The translations under genes were made by a program, and so were the position numbers. This document shows positions 1 to 12,614 of a DNA stretch of 64,000 nt, in pieces (the first letter of the stretch is position 1; each line of letters begins with the position of its first letter). A model generated the notes under the pieces. The model saw nothing but the letters and a program-made list of their open reading frames with translations, made no database searches and had not been told where the DNA came from. The stretch is from Aphis gossypii (Eukaryota; Arthropoda; Insecta; Hemiptera; Aphididae): positions 40,339,260 to 40,403,259 of the forward strand of contig NC_065530.1 in NCBI RefSeq assembly GCF_020184175.1, written 5' to 3'.

Positions 1-1017
1 AAAGAATTCCTCACGACTGTAAATGCGTATTTATTTACACATTTTATGAGCGTATAATATTCTAGTATATTAATAATATTATGTACATGGTGTGTCAATT
101 ATGTATGTCTCCCGTTGATAATTTTCATTCAATAATTAATATTTTTTAAGTTGATGTGCGTGTAGGTATACGTTTTCGGATAATCTATATCAAGCGTGTT
201 ACTGAATAGGATCTCAATGTTTAACACTATTATTACCTATTCAGTTCGCCTGAATTTGACGTACATCCAAACTTTGTTTTCATACATAGTTTAGTAACAA
301 TAATATTTTACTTTTAAGTACTATTATTAGTTAGAATCAATTTTAGTGAATATATCCATTCAAAATATCTATAATTATTAATTTCCACAAATAGTTAAGT
401 ACCTACCTATAGAATATATTATTAAAAAAGACAAACACGTTGAGACACCATGTATTTTGTACATAATATATACATATAATATATTATATATATATATATA
501 ATAGGTCTGTAAATTGTACAAATGTATTTTATTGTTTATTTTTATATTATGATATTTTATTGTAATATATAGGTACGTAAATACTAAGTAGTATAATAAA
601 ATTGAGGTAAAATAGAAATCTATTTCGTCTAGCCGAGGCTTATCGCCCACCGAAAACATCATTATATATATTATTTTATTATTATAGTGCAACGGTCATG
701 ATTTTTAAGGTGTATTTTTGATGAAACAATCGTAAAAAAAAACAAAATAAGATAATCAAACAATTTTAGGATATGTAATGGATAATTAGCAGTGATGTAC
801 TATGTAGGTATACAACTTTTGGCCGTTGCGGGTAACACGAAATGTGTTCACCGAATAATAAACTCGCAATAACAATTTTACGGGTCCGGTATAGCGCGTA
901 TTCCGACAATTTTATTATACGGCGCTCGTTTCGTTAAATACAGTAATACAACCTTCACAACAGCAACTACAAAAGCAATAATAATAATAATAAACGATAC
1001 GACTTAGTAGGACTTAC

Positions 1018-1100
1018 CAGAAGTCTGTCCGCGTAACGACACGTGAGCGCTTTTTGTTATAACTGCCGAGGACTTGACGGTGACAGATTTGAAGGATATA
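1018..1100 (-). other. Candidate 5' exon of a minus-strand gene lying off the left edge
   Basis: Read on the minus strand, a G+C-balanced segment (GCGCTCACGTGTCGTTACGC followed by GGACAGACTTCTG) ends in a near-consensus donor, CTG|GTAAGTCC, at 1018/1017. No ATG-led ORF is visible, so it would be 5' UTR. The rest of the transcript would lie in 1-1000 or beyond. Donor quality and base composition are the only support. Confidence 0.3.
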
Positions 1101-4100
1101 GTATTTTTTCATTTGTTTTGGATGATTTACTAGAAGCTTAAGAATGAAATGTTTTGGGTATAACAGAAAGAACTGACTAATTTAACAAACTAACCTGATA
1201 AAAAACATTTTTAATATTTGGAGCAAAATTTACCGATTACATAGTCAATTACACACATTTTGTCAATTATCTCGGCAGGACTCGAAGGTACAATGTTGTC
1301 TTTTTGTTTTAATCTAAATATTATACAAGATATTCCGTTGACTGTTATATTTCTCTAGTTATTAACGTTTCTGATTTTTTTTTTTTTTTTATGCACCCAA
1401 TTTAAAATTTTTAAAACAACGTTTTGAGAAAATAAACTTATGTATTTTTTATTGGTTAGTATTAATATTTATAATATTTCACGTTTTTAAATGTCTAAAA
1501 TAATTTTTAAAAAATTATAATAAAATATATCTTCATGTAAACAAAAGTTATTGCATATAAATCATTTACGATAACAAAATTATTAGCCAGTTCTATAGGT
1601 TACGCTCCACCCAATAATAGTTGGTAATAACAAGACAGTATAGACACTCGAACCTAACAATTCATCATCATAATTAATATGATGGATTCATAAATATTTT
1701 ATATGATGTATGCGATGTATCATTCTTCGTATTCATAGTAATACATTGATTTTATTTTTTATCATCTTCTTTTATCTGTTTGAACAATTTTGATCTGTGA
1801 AAATTCCGATATCGAGACTTATGACGAGTTATAATAGTATACAATATATAAATCTCAATTAATCGGCTCGCTGTTAATAAAGAAAAGTAATTTATAGTTA
1901 ATTGTAGTGATTTTACTTTTCAAATATAAATTTTATTCAAACCGTAATAGCTGTAATATTTTGGATAAGTTCCAACATTATCAGAAACATATTTTCAATT
2001 TTATTTTTTAGCAACAGTTTATTACCTACATAAGATAGTTATAAAAATTTGTAAAATTTTAAGGTAAAACTTACTAGGTACTATTATAATAACAGTTGTA
2101 CGTACATTATAATACTTGTTTTGATACATAATAAAAACAATAGACCTCGGACTATAAGATTAATAAAAATTAATAAAATTATAATTAATCTTAGCTCATG
2201 TTGAACAGATATAAATTGAGATAAATTTCAACTGTATTTAACCCACGATACCTATAAATATATTGTGTTTACTAATTATTTGTATTTTTTTGTTTTATAT
2301 AATTATGTATTTTATATTTGTAAACACAATGTTCATAAATAAAAAAAATTTAAAACAGAACTAGTTATTTTTTACACTCCATTTTTTATTCCATGTCCAC
2401 AATTTATTGACTACTAACCGAGGAAATAAATAATTCATTAGATACTCAATTTTTGATCACATCTAACAAAATGTTTTGGCGTGAACAATAATTTATATTT
2501 TACCAGAATATTTGGCACGTAGGTATTATATTTCCATGAGTCATATGAAATTATTATAAAGGTGTTCTTTGTTACTAACGTTAATAATATTATTTTCAGT
2601 TGAACAACATCTTATCAATTGTTTTGCAAATTATTTAAATTTAAAGGTTTTATTGTTTGTTTCAACATTTCCATTGCGATCATCTGCTTATGATAATTTA
2701 TTTTATTTTTGTGATTTGTGACTTGTTTTAATAATTCTATAACGTTTTTATTACCTACGATTAGTTTCTAGAACACGTTTTTGCTTTTGGAAGTTTATCA
2801 GTTTCCTGATTTTTAATATTCCTTGCGTGCTCTAAATGTTCTAATATATTTGTTACATTATATTAATTCTTGAAATTCTTCTTTTGACTCTTGTATAAAT
2901 TACGCGTATAAAATATTTCTTTCACTTCAGGATTTGTCAAGGATTTATCAGGATACTATAAAATACACATAGATTTACCATCTACAGGATAAGTGGTAAA
3001 TGACTAATAATTACTAATAATTACGACTAATAGATAATTATAATTTAGTAATACGTATTAACTGCACCACATACCTAATATTATATTATAATTCATCTTT
3101 ACTCGTAGATATCAATTGGATGATGAGTAACGGTTTCCGAGATTTCTAAATTATACATTTTAGAAAACATCATCATAATATTATTTCGATTCAATATTAT
3201 AATAAATAATTATTTTATTTTATTTATACGTTAATAATACACAATATTTTGTAGTAACTTAGAAATAAGTGTTGAAAATAATTGTACAAACGAATTGACT
3301 CCCAATAATAAAGAAATTTAGAACCAACCAATGAATTTTCGATTGAAAAATGTTAACTCTTTTAAATAAACTCATTGTTCTAAATAAAAATTAATATTAT
3401 TTACTAGTTGAATATACCAACATCACACGTCTTAATGGAACGTTTTCTGGTGTTCTTTAACAGTGTTACATAGCGAGGCAGGTACAATTTATATAGAGTG
3501 CTAGACGAGCAACTTACAAGTATACATATATATTTAATAACCGCATTGTATGAATAGCCATGAATAGTATACGTATATAATGGGTTAGATACTTGGAAGG
3601 ATAGCGATTAATGACCACGTTTGATCCATCATGTAGGTATAAATGATAAATGGAGCGCGATTTTCTTGTAAAAGTACTTACTCTTTGCTTTGAATTATGA
3701 AATTCAAAATACAAATTACTAGTTATTTCAAAAACCAAAATTCTATATTGTATTCACAAACAATTATAATATTAAAGAAAAATAGTTATTGAAACTGAAA
3801 ATACATATATGAATCTTAAATTTTTTTTTAAGAGAAAATTTCAACTAATTCAGTAGGTAATATACTCTCCGAAGTTATGAAGATCGCGATGGATCACTGT
3901 TGGTAAAAGAACTATCTTAACAATATAAGTGGGTATGCATTATATTATTGTATTTTATTTTTCTGAAAATTTAAATTTATAAAAATCGATTAGAATAAGT
4001 TATAATAGTTTTTATATAGCTTAATGATGATTGGAAAATTGGATGAATATTTTTAGGGGTAACCCTGTGCTACTTACTTAGCTCTGACTCTCAAACATTT

Positions 4101-6214
4101 AAAAAATTTTAATACTTATAAGTTAAGTACAGCTAATAAAGAACTCGTTAAAAATTCAATTGTTATATTATTATATATATTATATATTACAATTTTTAAG
4201 AAAAAAAAATGTCTTGCAAGGAAATTTAAATTAAAAGTATAATATTATGTTGCCATTCAAAAAGTATAAGACTTAAAGAAGATAACAAATAAATGGTAAA
4301 ATTTTTTTTTTGTGTATTTTTGTTTTTTAACCAAATCAAATTACGTATAAGTAACAAAATTATTTTTAAAACAGTTTCAAGACAATGAGTGTTTTATGTT
4401 AAAAGGATCACGCATTGTGTATAGTTTCCTGTAGGCTATACGCGTGCAATATTATGATACCGCACACAATACATTGTTGTTACTTGTTAGTGTTATAATA
4501 CGTTTCGCTGAATTACTGTAGTGTTCGAAAAATAATCCATGATGTATTTTATTATATTATTATATTAATAAGTTTATTGTATAATTTTTTATTTCCCGAA
4601 TAGCAATAATATATTTATATTATGTAAATATATGAGCATGGAATTTGAATAAAAATTATATTTTAGTTTCGCTCCCCGGTAGTTTTTCGTTTCAAAAATT
4701 TGTAATTACCAAAGTGCACGTTTGCACTTGTGTCAAAATTATACAACATGTATACAATAAAAAAAACTTTGTTTGAGTTTGTTTAACTATATGCAAATAT
4801 TGCGTTCACCAAATTTCTATAATCATGTACGGTGTATTATATATATGATTGTTTCCTCGTACAAATGCACATGGATGGATGGGAAATGGTAAAGTTTTCA
4901 TTAGTCTCGTCAGTCGGCGTATAAATATTTGTGAACATATAACGTAAATTACACACAAATGTATTATACACATATTATTATGATGTGAATGTATCGAGAG
5001 CGTGAAAACAAAACAAGCAACAGCGAGTACACACTATTAAATCGTATGTACGTAATATCACTATAATAACATCACAATATTATATTATATTATTATTATC
5101 GCACACTAAAACGTCACACGAGATCGCTGTGGACCATAGTACGGATACGATATTATATTATTGTCTTTTAGCGGTGCGAAAATAAACTTTATATTCGGCA
5201 ACAAAATCGTGAAGCGTATGTAATAGGTATGCACGCTTTCCATGTTGGTGAGTCCGTTACGCGAGTCCGAGATGAATAATTAATGCGAATATCAATATAC
5301 CGAGTAATATTTTATAATATTATGTTGGAAGCCTAACACCTATTGTGTACGGTCTTACTTTAAAAGTTATGATGAATAATAATAATATCATATATGTTAT
5401 ATCGGTATGTAAAAGCGAAATTATTACTTTTTTGTGGTAATCATATATTTATTGAAAAACAAACAAAAACTTAACAACTTTCTGCACAAAGCTAAGGTCA
5501 TAAATCAACTATAATAATATTCTGATTTATGATATTATATGAAAAAATATGATAAATTATCGTAAAAATAGGCAAATAAAAATAGATTATTCACATCAAT
5601 GCAAAGTGGTTTGTGGACATACGTGCCATCCGTAAAATATATATTCCACGTGCTGTTACGAAATGGAGCTAAAAATTCACTGGGAAATCAGAATAATGTG
5701 CATTTTCACAAATATATATTTTTTTCTAATGTAGCTATCAATAATTGCGGTATCAATAGAGAGAGATTTAACCAAACGTTTTAAATGTGAAGTAACTGAC
5801 TATGGTTTGCATGCATTTTCATTTGAAAGTGAAGTACTGAAGTACAGCACAAGGAAAATGTTATCCTCGTTTGAAATAGGTAGCTAATTTTATACTTTTA
5901 ATAACAACAATGACATAATATCCAGCGCCATGGTCATAGCGAGCGCTAGCTAAGTAATAAAAAAAATAATAATAATAATAACTGCACGACGGTGTGTGTA
6001 TAGTATATTGAAGCAGGAATTGTCCATTTAAACTGTGTAAAATATAGAAAAATATGATAAACGACATAACTAATTTTATAATACATCAATTACTCCTAGT
6101 AAACTCCAAAACATCAGAAATATTGTGTATAATGTGCTCTTGTAAAAATCATAATATTTGTACGTTTAGAAATTAAGTGATAAATGAAAATGCGTGAATT
6201 GTTTAATGGAAATC
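1101..6214. other. AT-rich intergenic DNA
   Basis: No gene recognised. Short open frames (3514-3738 minus, 5599-5784 plus, 5861-6067 minus) lack signatures. A slightly more balanced patch at 4840-5290 carries a TATAAATA at 4919 and a donor-like GTTG|GTGAGTCC near 5247, too weak to call an exon. Confidence 0.6.
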
Positions 6215-6312
6215 TATATTAAATCAAATACTATATAGTATGTAGTAGAGAGCCTATATAATAATAATAATATAGGCTCTTTAGTATGTAGTACTTGATT
6301 AAATTCAGAATC
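6215..6312. repeat. Short palindrome with strong hairpin
   Basis: AGAGCCTATATA (6249-6260) pairs with TATAGGCTCT (6271-6280) around an ATAATAATAA loop. Weaker pairing continues outward (ATTAAATCAAATACTA against TAGTACTTGATTAAAT). It abuts dispersed-repeat copy A and is probably the tip of the same fold-back family. Confidence 0.55.
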
Positions 6313-6475
6313 ATACATAGAAATCACGGCACCCGTTTCTAATGTCGTCGTTGCCATAGATAATAATAATTCATTATTATTATTATTTGCATTGATGATA
6401 AAAATTAGTGATATTACAACAAAAACCCTTCGTTAACACGTGTAAAAATGGTTAAGTAAAAAAAATATAAGAGTT
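6300..6475. repeat. Dispersed repeat, copy A (related to 7740-7910)
   Basis: AAATTCAGAATCA, CACCCGTTTCTAATGTCGTC, TTTGCATTGATGATAAAAAT, ATTAGTGATATTACA and CCCTTCGT recur in the same order at 7743-7880 with about 80-85% identity by eye. The two copies flank the LTR-like block at 6.6-7.2 kb. Probable transposon pieces; no ORF. Confidence 0.65.
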
Positions 6476-6589
6476 AGAAATAGAATATTATATTTTTTAT
6501 AAGATAAAAGCGCAAAAATTCACATTTATAACATTCAAAAATAAATAATTTCTTCTACACCATAGAAGTAAGTTATTAATAATAATCTT

Positions 6590-7190
6590 TGACGTATGTT
6601 TTTTTTTAATCTGGCCACAAAAGCGAGTAACTACGAAACAATAAACAGAATTTATTGACACTGTATTGGGTATAAGTACCAGTGCGTTTGCTGAAACTCT
6701 TCAGTATTCATCGACAGCTCAAGCCTTCAACATCTAGAAGAAAAAAAAACAGCCGAGAAGGATCGCAGTGAAGAAACCGACTAGCAGACCGAAGAGTTAC
6801 TACGATGATCAGACCAGCGACAAGTACCAGCGCCGCAGACAGACAGCCAGCTGCCACCCACGCACTGTGGGCTGCCTATTTCACCGACCGACGGCAACCA
6901 CCCGACGAGCACCACTCAGGGTTAGTAAATCGACTATCGGTACGATCCTGGCCAGACGTCCGTGGTCCGACGAACACCCTCGACGTACCGTCGAAGAGTG
7001 CCGTAGTCACCGTGAAACAGGCATCCGCGGTGCGTCCGACATCTCTGCAGTAAAGCCGACTTGAGAATAGTTACTACGACGACCACTACCGAAAACGACC
7101 ATCTTAGACCAACGATACGTAGTCGACTTCACAGACAAATAAAGATGTCTGTCGTAAGTATAAGTGGAATATGGCTCCCGGCGATACCAC
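6590..7190 (+). mobile_element. Probable LTR-retrotransposon LTR remnant with promoter, poly(A) signal and primer-binding-like site
   Basis: The block is much richer in G+C than its surroundings. TATAAG at 6671 is followed by the arthropod initiator TCAGTA (A at 6703) 32 nt later, a canonical core promoter spacing. AATAAA lies at 7138-7143, followed by GTCTGTCG. At 7172 TGGCTCCC begins, as a primer-binding site complementary to a tRNA 3' end (GGGAGCCA) would. No gag or pol follows, so it is a solo or truncated LTR. The left boundary is not resolved. The overlapping 98- and 82-codon ORFs show no recognisable domain. Confidence 0.5.
6671..6708 (+). promoter_or_regulatory. TATA box plus TCAGT initiator inside the LTR-like block
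   Basis: TATAAG at 6671-6676 and TCAGTA at 6701-6706 sit at the distance expected for TATA at about -32 and an initiator A at +1 (6703). This is the U3/R boundary expected in an LTR. Confidence 0.5.
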
Positions 7191-7739
7191 TATAAAAAAA
7201 TGCGCCTATGCTAATACCCCTAGGGTGGTGTGGAAATTTAGCACTAGTGTGTCACCTGTCATCAATAATTATTGAATGAGGATTATAACGTGGATCGACA
7301 AAAGATAATTAAATAACACAATTAGTTTTAATAATAACAAGTAATACTTCACTATAACTAAAACACACAACTAAGTATGGATAAAAATTGTCTTCTAACA
7401 ATGAAAGTACTATGCTTACGCGAAAATACATGCCCTTATAGTATTACCTAGTAACCTTATAACCCTGTATGCAGATATAAACATAGCGTGATTTCTACAT
7501 TTTCAATAACAAGATGATGTAACAAATATGTATTATGGTGTCATCTTATGTAATATAATATTTATATTTTCAACACTACCCTTTAATTAATAATCTATAG
7601 ATATTATTTAAAATTTCATACGTCTAACACCCATTGCTAATCGAATTTTTTCAGAACGATCCTTCTAAAGTGGTTTTGTCTGTATGTCTGCTATCTGATA
7701 TTCTGTTCCCACAAATTCTAACTGAAAAATGTTATCTTC

Positions 7740-7910
7740 ATATTAAATTCAGAATCACGTTACCCGTTTTTAGTGTCATCGTTGCTATAGATAATAATAA
7801 TAATAAAAAGAACATTATCATTATTATTATTATTTGCATTGATGATAAAAATTAGTGATATCACAGCAAAAGCCCTTCGTGTAAAAAAGGCTAAGTAAAA
7901 AAAAAAAAAT
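7740..7910. repeat. Dispersed repeat, copy B, grading into the fold-back element
   Basis: It is a diverged direct copy of 6300-6475. It differs by base changes and by expansion of the ATT/AAT run in the middle. Its right part forms the outer left arm of the fold-back element, so copy A may be the remnant of a second such element. Confidence 0.65.
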
Positions 7911-8291
7911 AAAACTTTAAGCACAATAAAGATGTAATATCATGAATACTGAAATACCTATACTGAATTTAAATAAACTTATTTTGTTTCAAGAATTTAT
8001 ATACTTGGCGAGGAATTATTTCTTAAAAGAAACAAAGTGTAATAAACAAAATAATTAAATGGCGAAGGACTGTTAAAATATAAATTATTATTATTAATAT
8101 TTATTTATTATTCTAAATAATTTCTCGGCATATAAATAGATTCTTGAATCAAATTAAATTTACTTAAATTCAATATGCATAGCATTTATTCATGATATTA
8201 TATCTTTATTGTGCTTAAAGTTTTATTTTATTTTATTTTTTACTTAGCTACTTTTACACGTAGTTTATGAAGAGATTTTGTTGTTTATTAT
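7865..8291. mobile_element. Long fold-back (inverted-repeat) MITE-like element
   Basis: The left arm (about 7865-8022) and right arm (about 8115-8291) are imperfect reverse complements across most of their length. Examples are AACTTTAAGCACAATAAAGA at 7913-7932 against its complement near 8204-8223, and TGTTTCAAGAATTTATATAC against the complement of the stretch near 8131-8150. The loop is about 8023-8114. There is no coding capacity. The outer left arm resembles a second copy at 6300-6470, so the element is repeated in the genome. Confidence 0.72.
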
Positions 8292-8342
8292 AAAATATAA
8301 AATAATAACATAATTATTGAAAATATTTTTTTAGTGTATTTA

Positions 8343-8867
8343 TCTTTATATATATAAATGAAGGGTGGAATCAACGTGCAGCCATAACTACTGAACCGAT
8401 TTATTTGAAATTTTCAGTAAAATATGTTGGTACCTACTTATTACTATGTATAACCGCACTAAGAAAGGATTTTTCGAAATTCGCATTTTAAAGGGCAAAA
8501 AGAGCATACAATTGAAAGATAAAAATTTTGATGCTATTAGTTTCAATAATAATAATCTGCCCTTTGTTTATTGCCATGGACACAATCATGCCTAATCATC
8601 TATAAACAAAAATTTCCATCGCAAATTTCTAAATATCTGTTTGAGCACCTCCCGGAGTTGGGCCTATTGCTTTTTAACTTAGCCTATCTTCTGCCCATAG
8701 GTCTGATATATCTCTGTACCAAATTTCGTCGCAATTGGTCCAGCCGTTTAGGAATGCATAAAGGACAAACTAATAGACAGACAGAAATCCAATGAATTAA
8801 ACACACAGTTTGAGACATATAAGAGGTAGGATTTTTAACGGGTTACGAAGTGCACGGGTTCAGCTAG
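8343..8867 (+). mobile_element. Non-autonomous Helitron (525 bp)
   Basis: The left end is TC followed by TTTATATATATAAATGAAG, with A on the host side. The right end is CTAG at 8864-8867 followed by host T, preceded by CACGGGTTCAG. This is the TC...CTRR structure with A/T insertion context that defines Helitrons, and there is no target duplication. The interior has phrases common in arthropod Helitrons (ACTGAACCGATTTATTTGAAA; CAATTGGTCCAGCCGTTTAG; AGACAGACAGAAATCC). No Rep/helicase ORF is present, so it would depend on an autonomous partner. The 74-codon ORF inside is chance. Confidence 0.72.
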
Positions 8868-9621
8868 TATATAATAAACTATTATTCAATGTGAATAATT
8901 TTTATGACAACCAAAAAAATAAACTTTAAATCTAATAAATTATTATTATGATTTTATTATTATAAAATATATATTAATATTTAAAAAAAAATAACTTTTT
9001 TTGCGTGTGCCTTAACTGGCTTAACTCCCTTAAGAGAAATTGAAAATGTTAGAAAATAATACAATGAGCTAATCATTTTTAATCTTTTATTTATTTTTTT
9101 AAATTTTGCAATAAAACTATAATATAAAATATTATTATTTATTTAAAAATACTAATTAGTTGTTCAATTTTTCATTCGTCAATTAAACATTTTTTCTCGT
9201 TGTCACTTATAGACAAAACACGCTATAATGATAATTAAAATGTTTGAATTAATAGCTTACTAAACGTATTGTACTCGTGAACATAACACTGACTATTGTA
9301 CAATATAAATTGTATAACAAATGATAAATGTACTGGAAATTAGAGGTTGTAAATATAACATAATGTTTAATTGTGTTAATTAATTGCTCTGTGGAAATTA
9401 TCAACCCGAATAAAACAAAATATATAAGTACCTGCGACAAACGCGTTCAAATTGGCCATTGAAATTGTGTTCATATCATGACCTACGATTTTATCTTAAC
9501 ATACTAAAACATTAAAAGTCAAAACTTCTAATAAAACGAATTAGATCATACATTATAAGTATATAATAAAGGTCAGGTTTTTTTATATTTATCAATATAT
9601 ATTTATGGTAATAATTAGTAA

Positions 9622-9643
9622 TTTTTTTTTTTTTTTTTTTTTT
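9622..9643. repeat. T22 homopolymer
   Basis: Twenty-two T residues in AT-rich intergenic DNA. If a reverse-strand retroposon tail, its body would lie to the left on the complementary strand; none is recognised. Confidence 0.9.
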
Positions 9644-11892
9644 AATCCATTTTAAAATAAAATATTAGCAAATTAAGACAAATTACGTATACCATGACTA
9701 TTAATACTAAAAAAATGTATGTATTGATTAGTTTTGTACATATAATTATGTATAGAGTTTATTGTATACCTAACTATAATAATATATTACTCGCATATAG
9801 CATAATATATGATATATTTGTACAGTAATCAAATAAAATTTCTGTTTTTTTTTCTAAATTTATATTAATATAATATTGATTACAAAGTTAAATGTATACA
9901 TTAAAATGATTTATTAATGTCCGAGTTATTATTATTTTTTTTATTTAACCGTATCATCATCATAATATTATAATATATATCCGAGGGAAAATACGCATTT
10001 CGACTGCAGTATGTGCATAATAAACAAACTAACCTATAACTCGTGAAATGTAAAATCATATATTTTTACAAATATTTTATCAACTGAATATTTAATGAAA
10101 GTTAAAACGTTTCAGACAGCATTTGCTGCCTATAATGAAGGTAATATATTTTACATAATACCGCATGATAAGTTTTTAATTTTTATAATGAATATTGAAT
10201 AGGTATAACTATATGGTCGCACAATATGGATCAGTAGTAGGCATATATGCAATATATTACACAATTTAGTATGTATATATTTGTACTTGGTTTTACTTAT
10301 GATTAAAATAAACCTCAACTAAAATTTAAGGCTGATGTTGGGAACTATAGCTGCCATCAGCCACTATACATATTATACATATATTAATAGGTACTAACTA
10401 CTAACTGATGTATAATTATATAAATATAATATATACAATTTATACATTCAGGAATATTTTACAATGATGAGTTTCCTCTAACGACATGTAATAAATAATA
10501 CATATTTATAGGTTATTATTAATAAAGCTTAAATGGATTTATGATTGAATTTTATTACAATCTGAGTAATCATACGTATAAAGCATATATGTATAAGTAT
10601 ATATATATCTCTTATTATATGTTCATGGTATAAAGTATAAAGTATTTGATAATAAACTTACATACATAACATTTTTTATTGTAATAGTTTTATTTGGATA
10701 ATCAGTATTATTTTTAACCGTTGAGGTAACAACGGTCACATAAAGACGGATGATAAAATCGTTATTATTCTCCGAGCTATAAATTATTTATTTTTCATCA
10801 GTTTTTCTGTAAGCTTAGTACTAAGTCATGAAAAATGAGCAACCAATGTCCATGCCATTGACTTGAAGTATCCAAATACGATTTCTTTGATTCACTCGTT
10901 TTAAACTTTTATATAAGATAATTTTACAAGTGTAAAAATAATAGTAAGATTGTCTCGGATGTTTTTATTGTATTTGATGTGATCATTATTATATTGATAT
11001 TTTTTATTACAGTTGAGTACTACTATATACATACTTGCAGCTATAATAATACTTAAATAATAAAATGTTAGGTGATTTTTACACTTTATTATTTTTAAAA
11101 ATAGATAGATACATACTAATAAGTTTAGACATATTTTACTGTCAATCGTAATTTACCATAGTCTTATAATAACTAAAATATATGAATTTAGAATTTAAAG
11201 AAGTAAACGAAAATTGTACATAATCTTATAATATTGAAATATACTATTTTACTAATATTTAATTAATATTTAACTAATTATCATTAGACATAATAATATA
11301 TGAATTATAAGTTCATTGAATTATTGTATACATTATTTATAATAATCATACGCCATTATTCTATTATAGTGAAACTATACAATTTATTAGATACTAAAAT
11401 GTTTGTTTTTCAATCATATTTAGGTATAAATTCACCTTGGCAATAATATAAATAATAATTTAAAATTAATTTATTACACCGTATACCTAATCAAATCTAT
11501 GTAAATATTAAAATAAATATACAACTAAAAAAAAAAAAATAAATAAATAAATAATTAAATGTACATGAAATATTGTTAAATACTGTAAAAATAAATAGGA
11601 GAAATTGGTAAATGATGACAAGCGAGTTACCACCAATGTTTATTATTATTAAATAAAATCTATTAATATATTTATTAATAATATCAATAAATATTATAAA
11701 TGTTATCAAAGATTATCGTTAATGAAAAATTCAATGTTCAATGTAAAACAGATCGAAAATAGAAAATTTTTGAACTTTCAAGTACGATTGAAAATCACAT
11801 TAATGCCCACCTAATTATTACGCTGAAATCAAAGCAAAGGGGTCGGTACCTACAACGTATAGGAACATTGGTTACATGCTCTCACGCTTTGA

Positions 11893-11914
11893 ATGTACAA
11901 TGTACATTGTACAT
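11893..11914. repeat. Perfect 22-bp palindrome
   Basis: ATGTACAATGT followed by ACATTGTACAT is its own reverse complement with no spacer. It could form a cruciform or bind a symmetric dimer; no gene context supports a role. Confidence 0.85.
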
Positions 11915-12614
11915 CCATAGAAACATTATGCGATAAGGAATCAAAAATATCAATTGCTACTGTATTTATGAAAAATTTGTATTATTTAAAAATAATCATT
12001 CGGTCGTTTATAAATCGATTATGATTGTAAATGAAATCGAAAACTTTATCTTTTGTTATGAGCAATTAATTAATTGATGAATTGTCCGGAAACAGTTTAT
12101 AGTACTAGGCACATAATTACAATAATTATTCAACGAGAAATATGAATTATATATATCAATGATTACATAATAATAATATAAGCAATATAGCCCATTGGAT
12201 AATTACACAAACACAATGTAATATACTCATAATGAACTACAGTATTATTTACTCGACGACAGCTATAATAGATACACCTCTTTTATATTTCCCCAATTCA
12301 CGTTACACTATTATAATATCATTCCATTATTTATTGTTTGTTATTATATTAAACAAATTAACGTATTATTATAATTGTTTGATTACAATCGGAACTGCCA
12401 TAAACCTATAATATGTTCCCGTTTAACGCAAAAAAAAAGAGAAAGAAAATTTTTTCAATTAACAATAAACACAAATTAAAATACTAACTGTAAATATAAA
12501 ATGATAAATAATGCAAATCATTTTATTTATGATAACCATTGTATAAAGTGTGTATATAAAATATACTTATTAATATATAGTATACGAAATATAATTGGGT
12601 TGCAGTTTTTTTTT

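Larger units (their letters stand above)
8880..12614. other. AT-rich intergenic DNA
   Basis: Holds the T22 run and the 22-bp palindrome listed separately. Short frames at 9249-9440 and 11497-11709 are low-complexity. No gene or transposon domain seen. Confidence 0.6.

Noticed and set aside
378..692. 104-codon minus-strand frame
   Set aside because: Tyr/Ile/Asn-rich translation of AT repeats, including a TATA dinucleotide run; no domain.
6768..7064. 98- and 82-codon overlapping plus-strand frames
   Set aside because: They lie inside the transcribed part of the LTR-like block. High G+C explains the lack of stops, and neither peptide shows a gag, pol or other domain.
8571..8795. 74-codon plus-strand frame
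   Set aside because: It lies within the Helitron's non-coding interior, whose conserved phrases occur at the DNA level.
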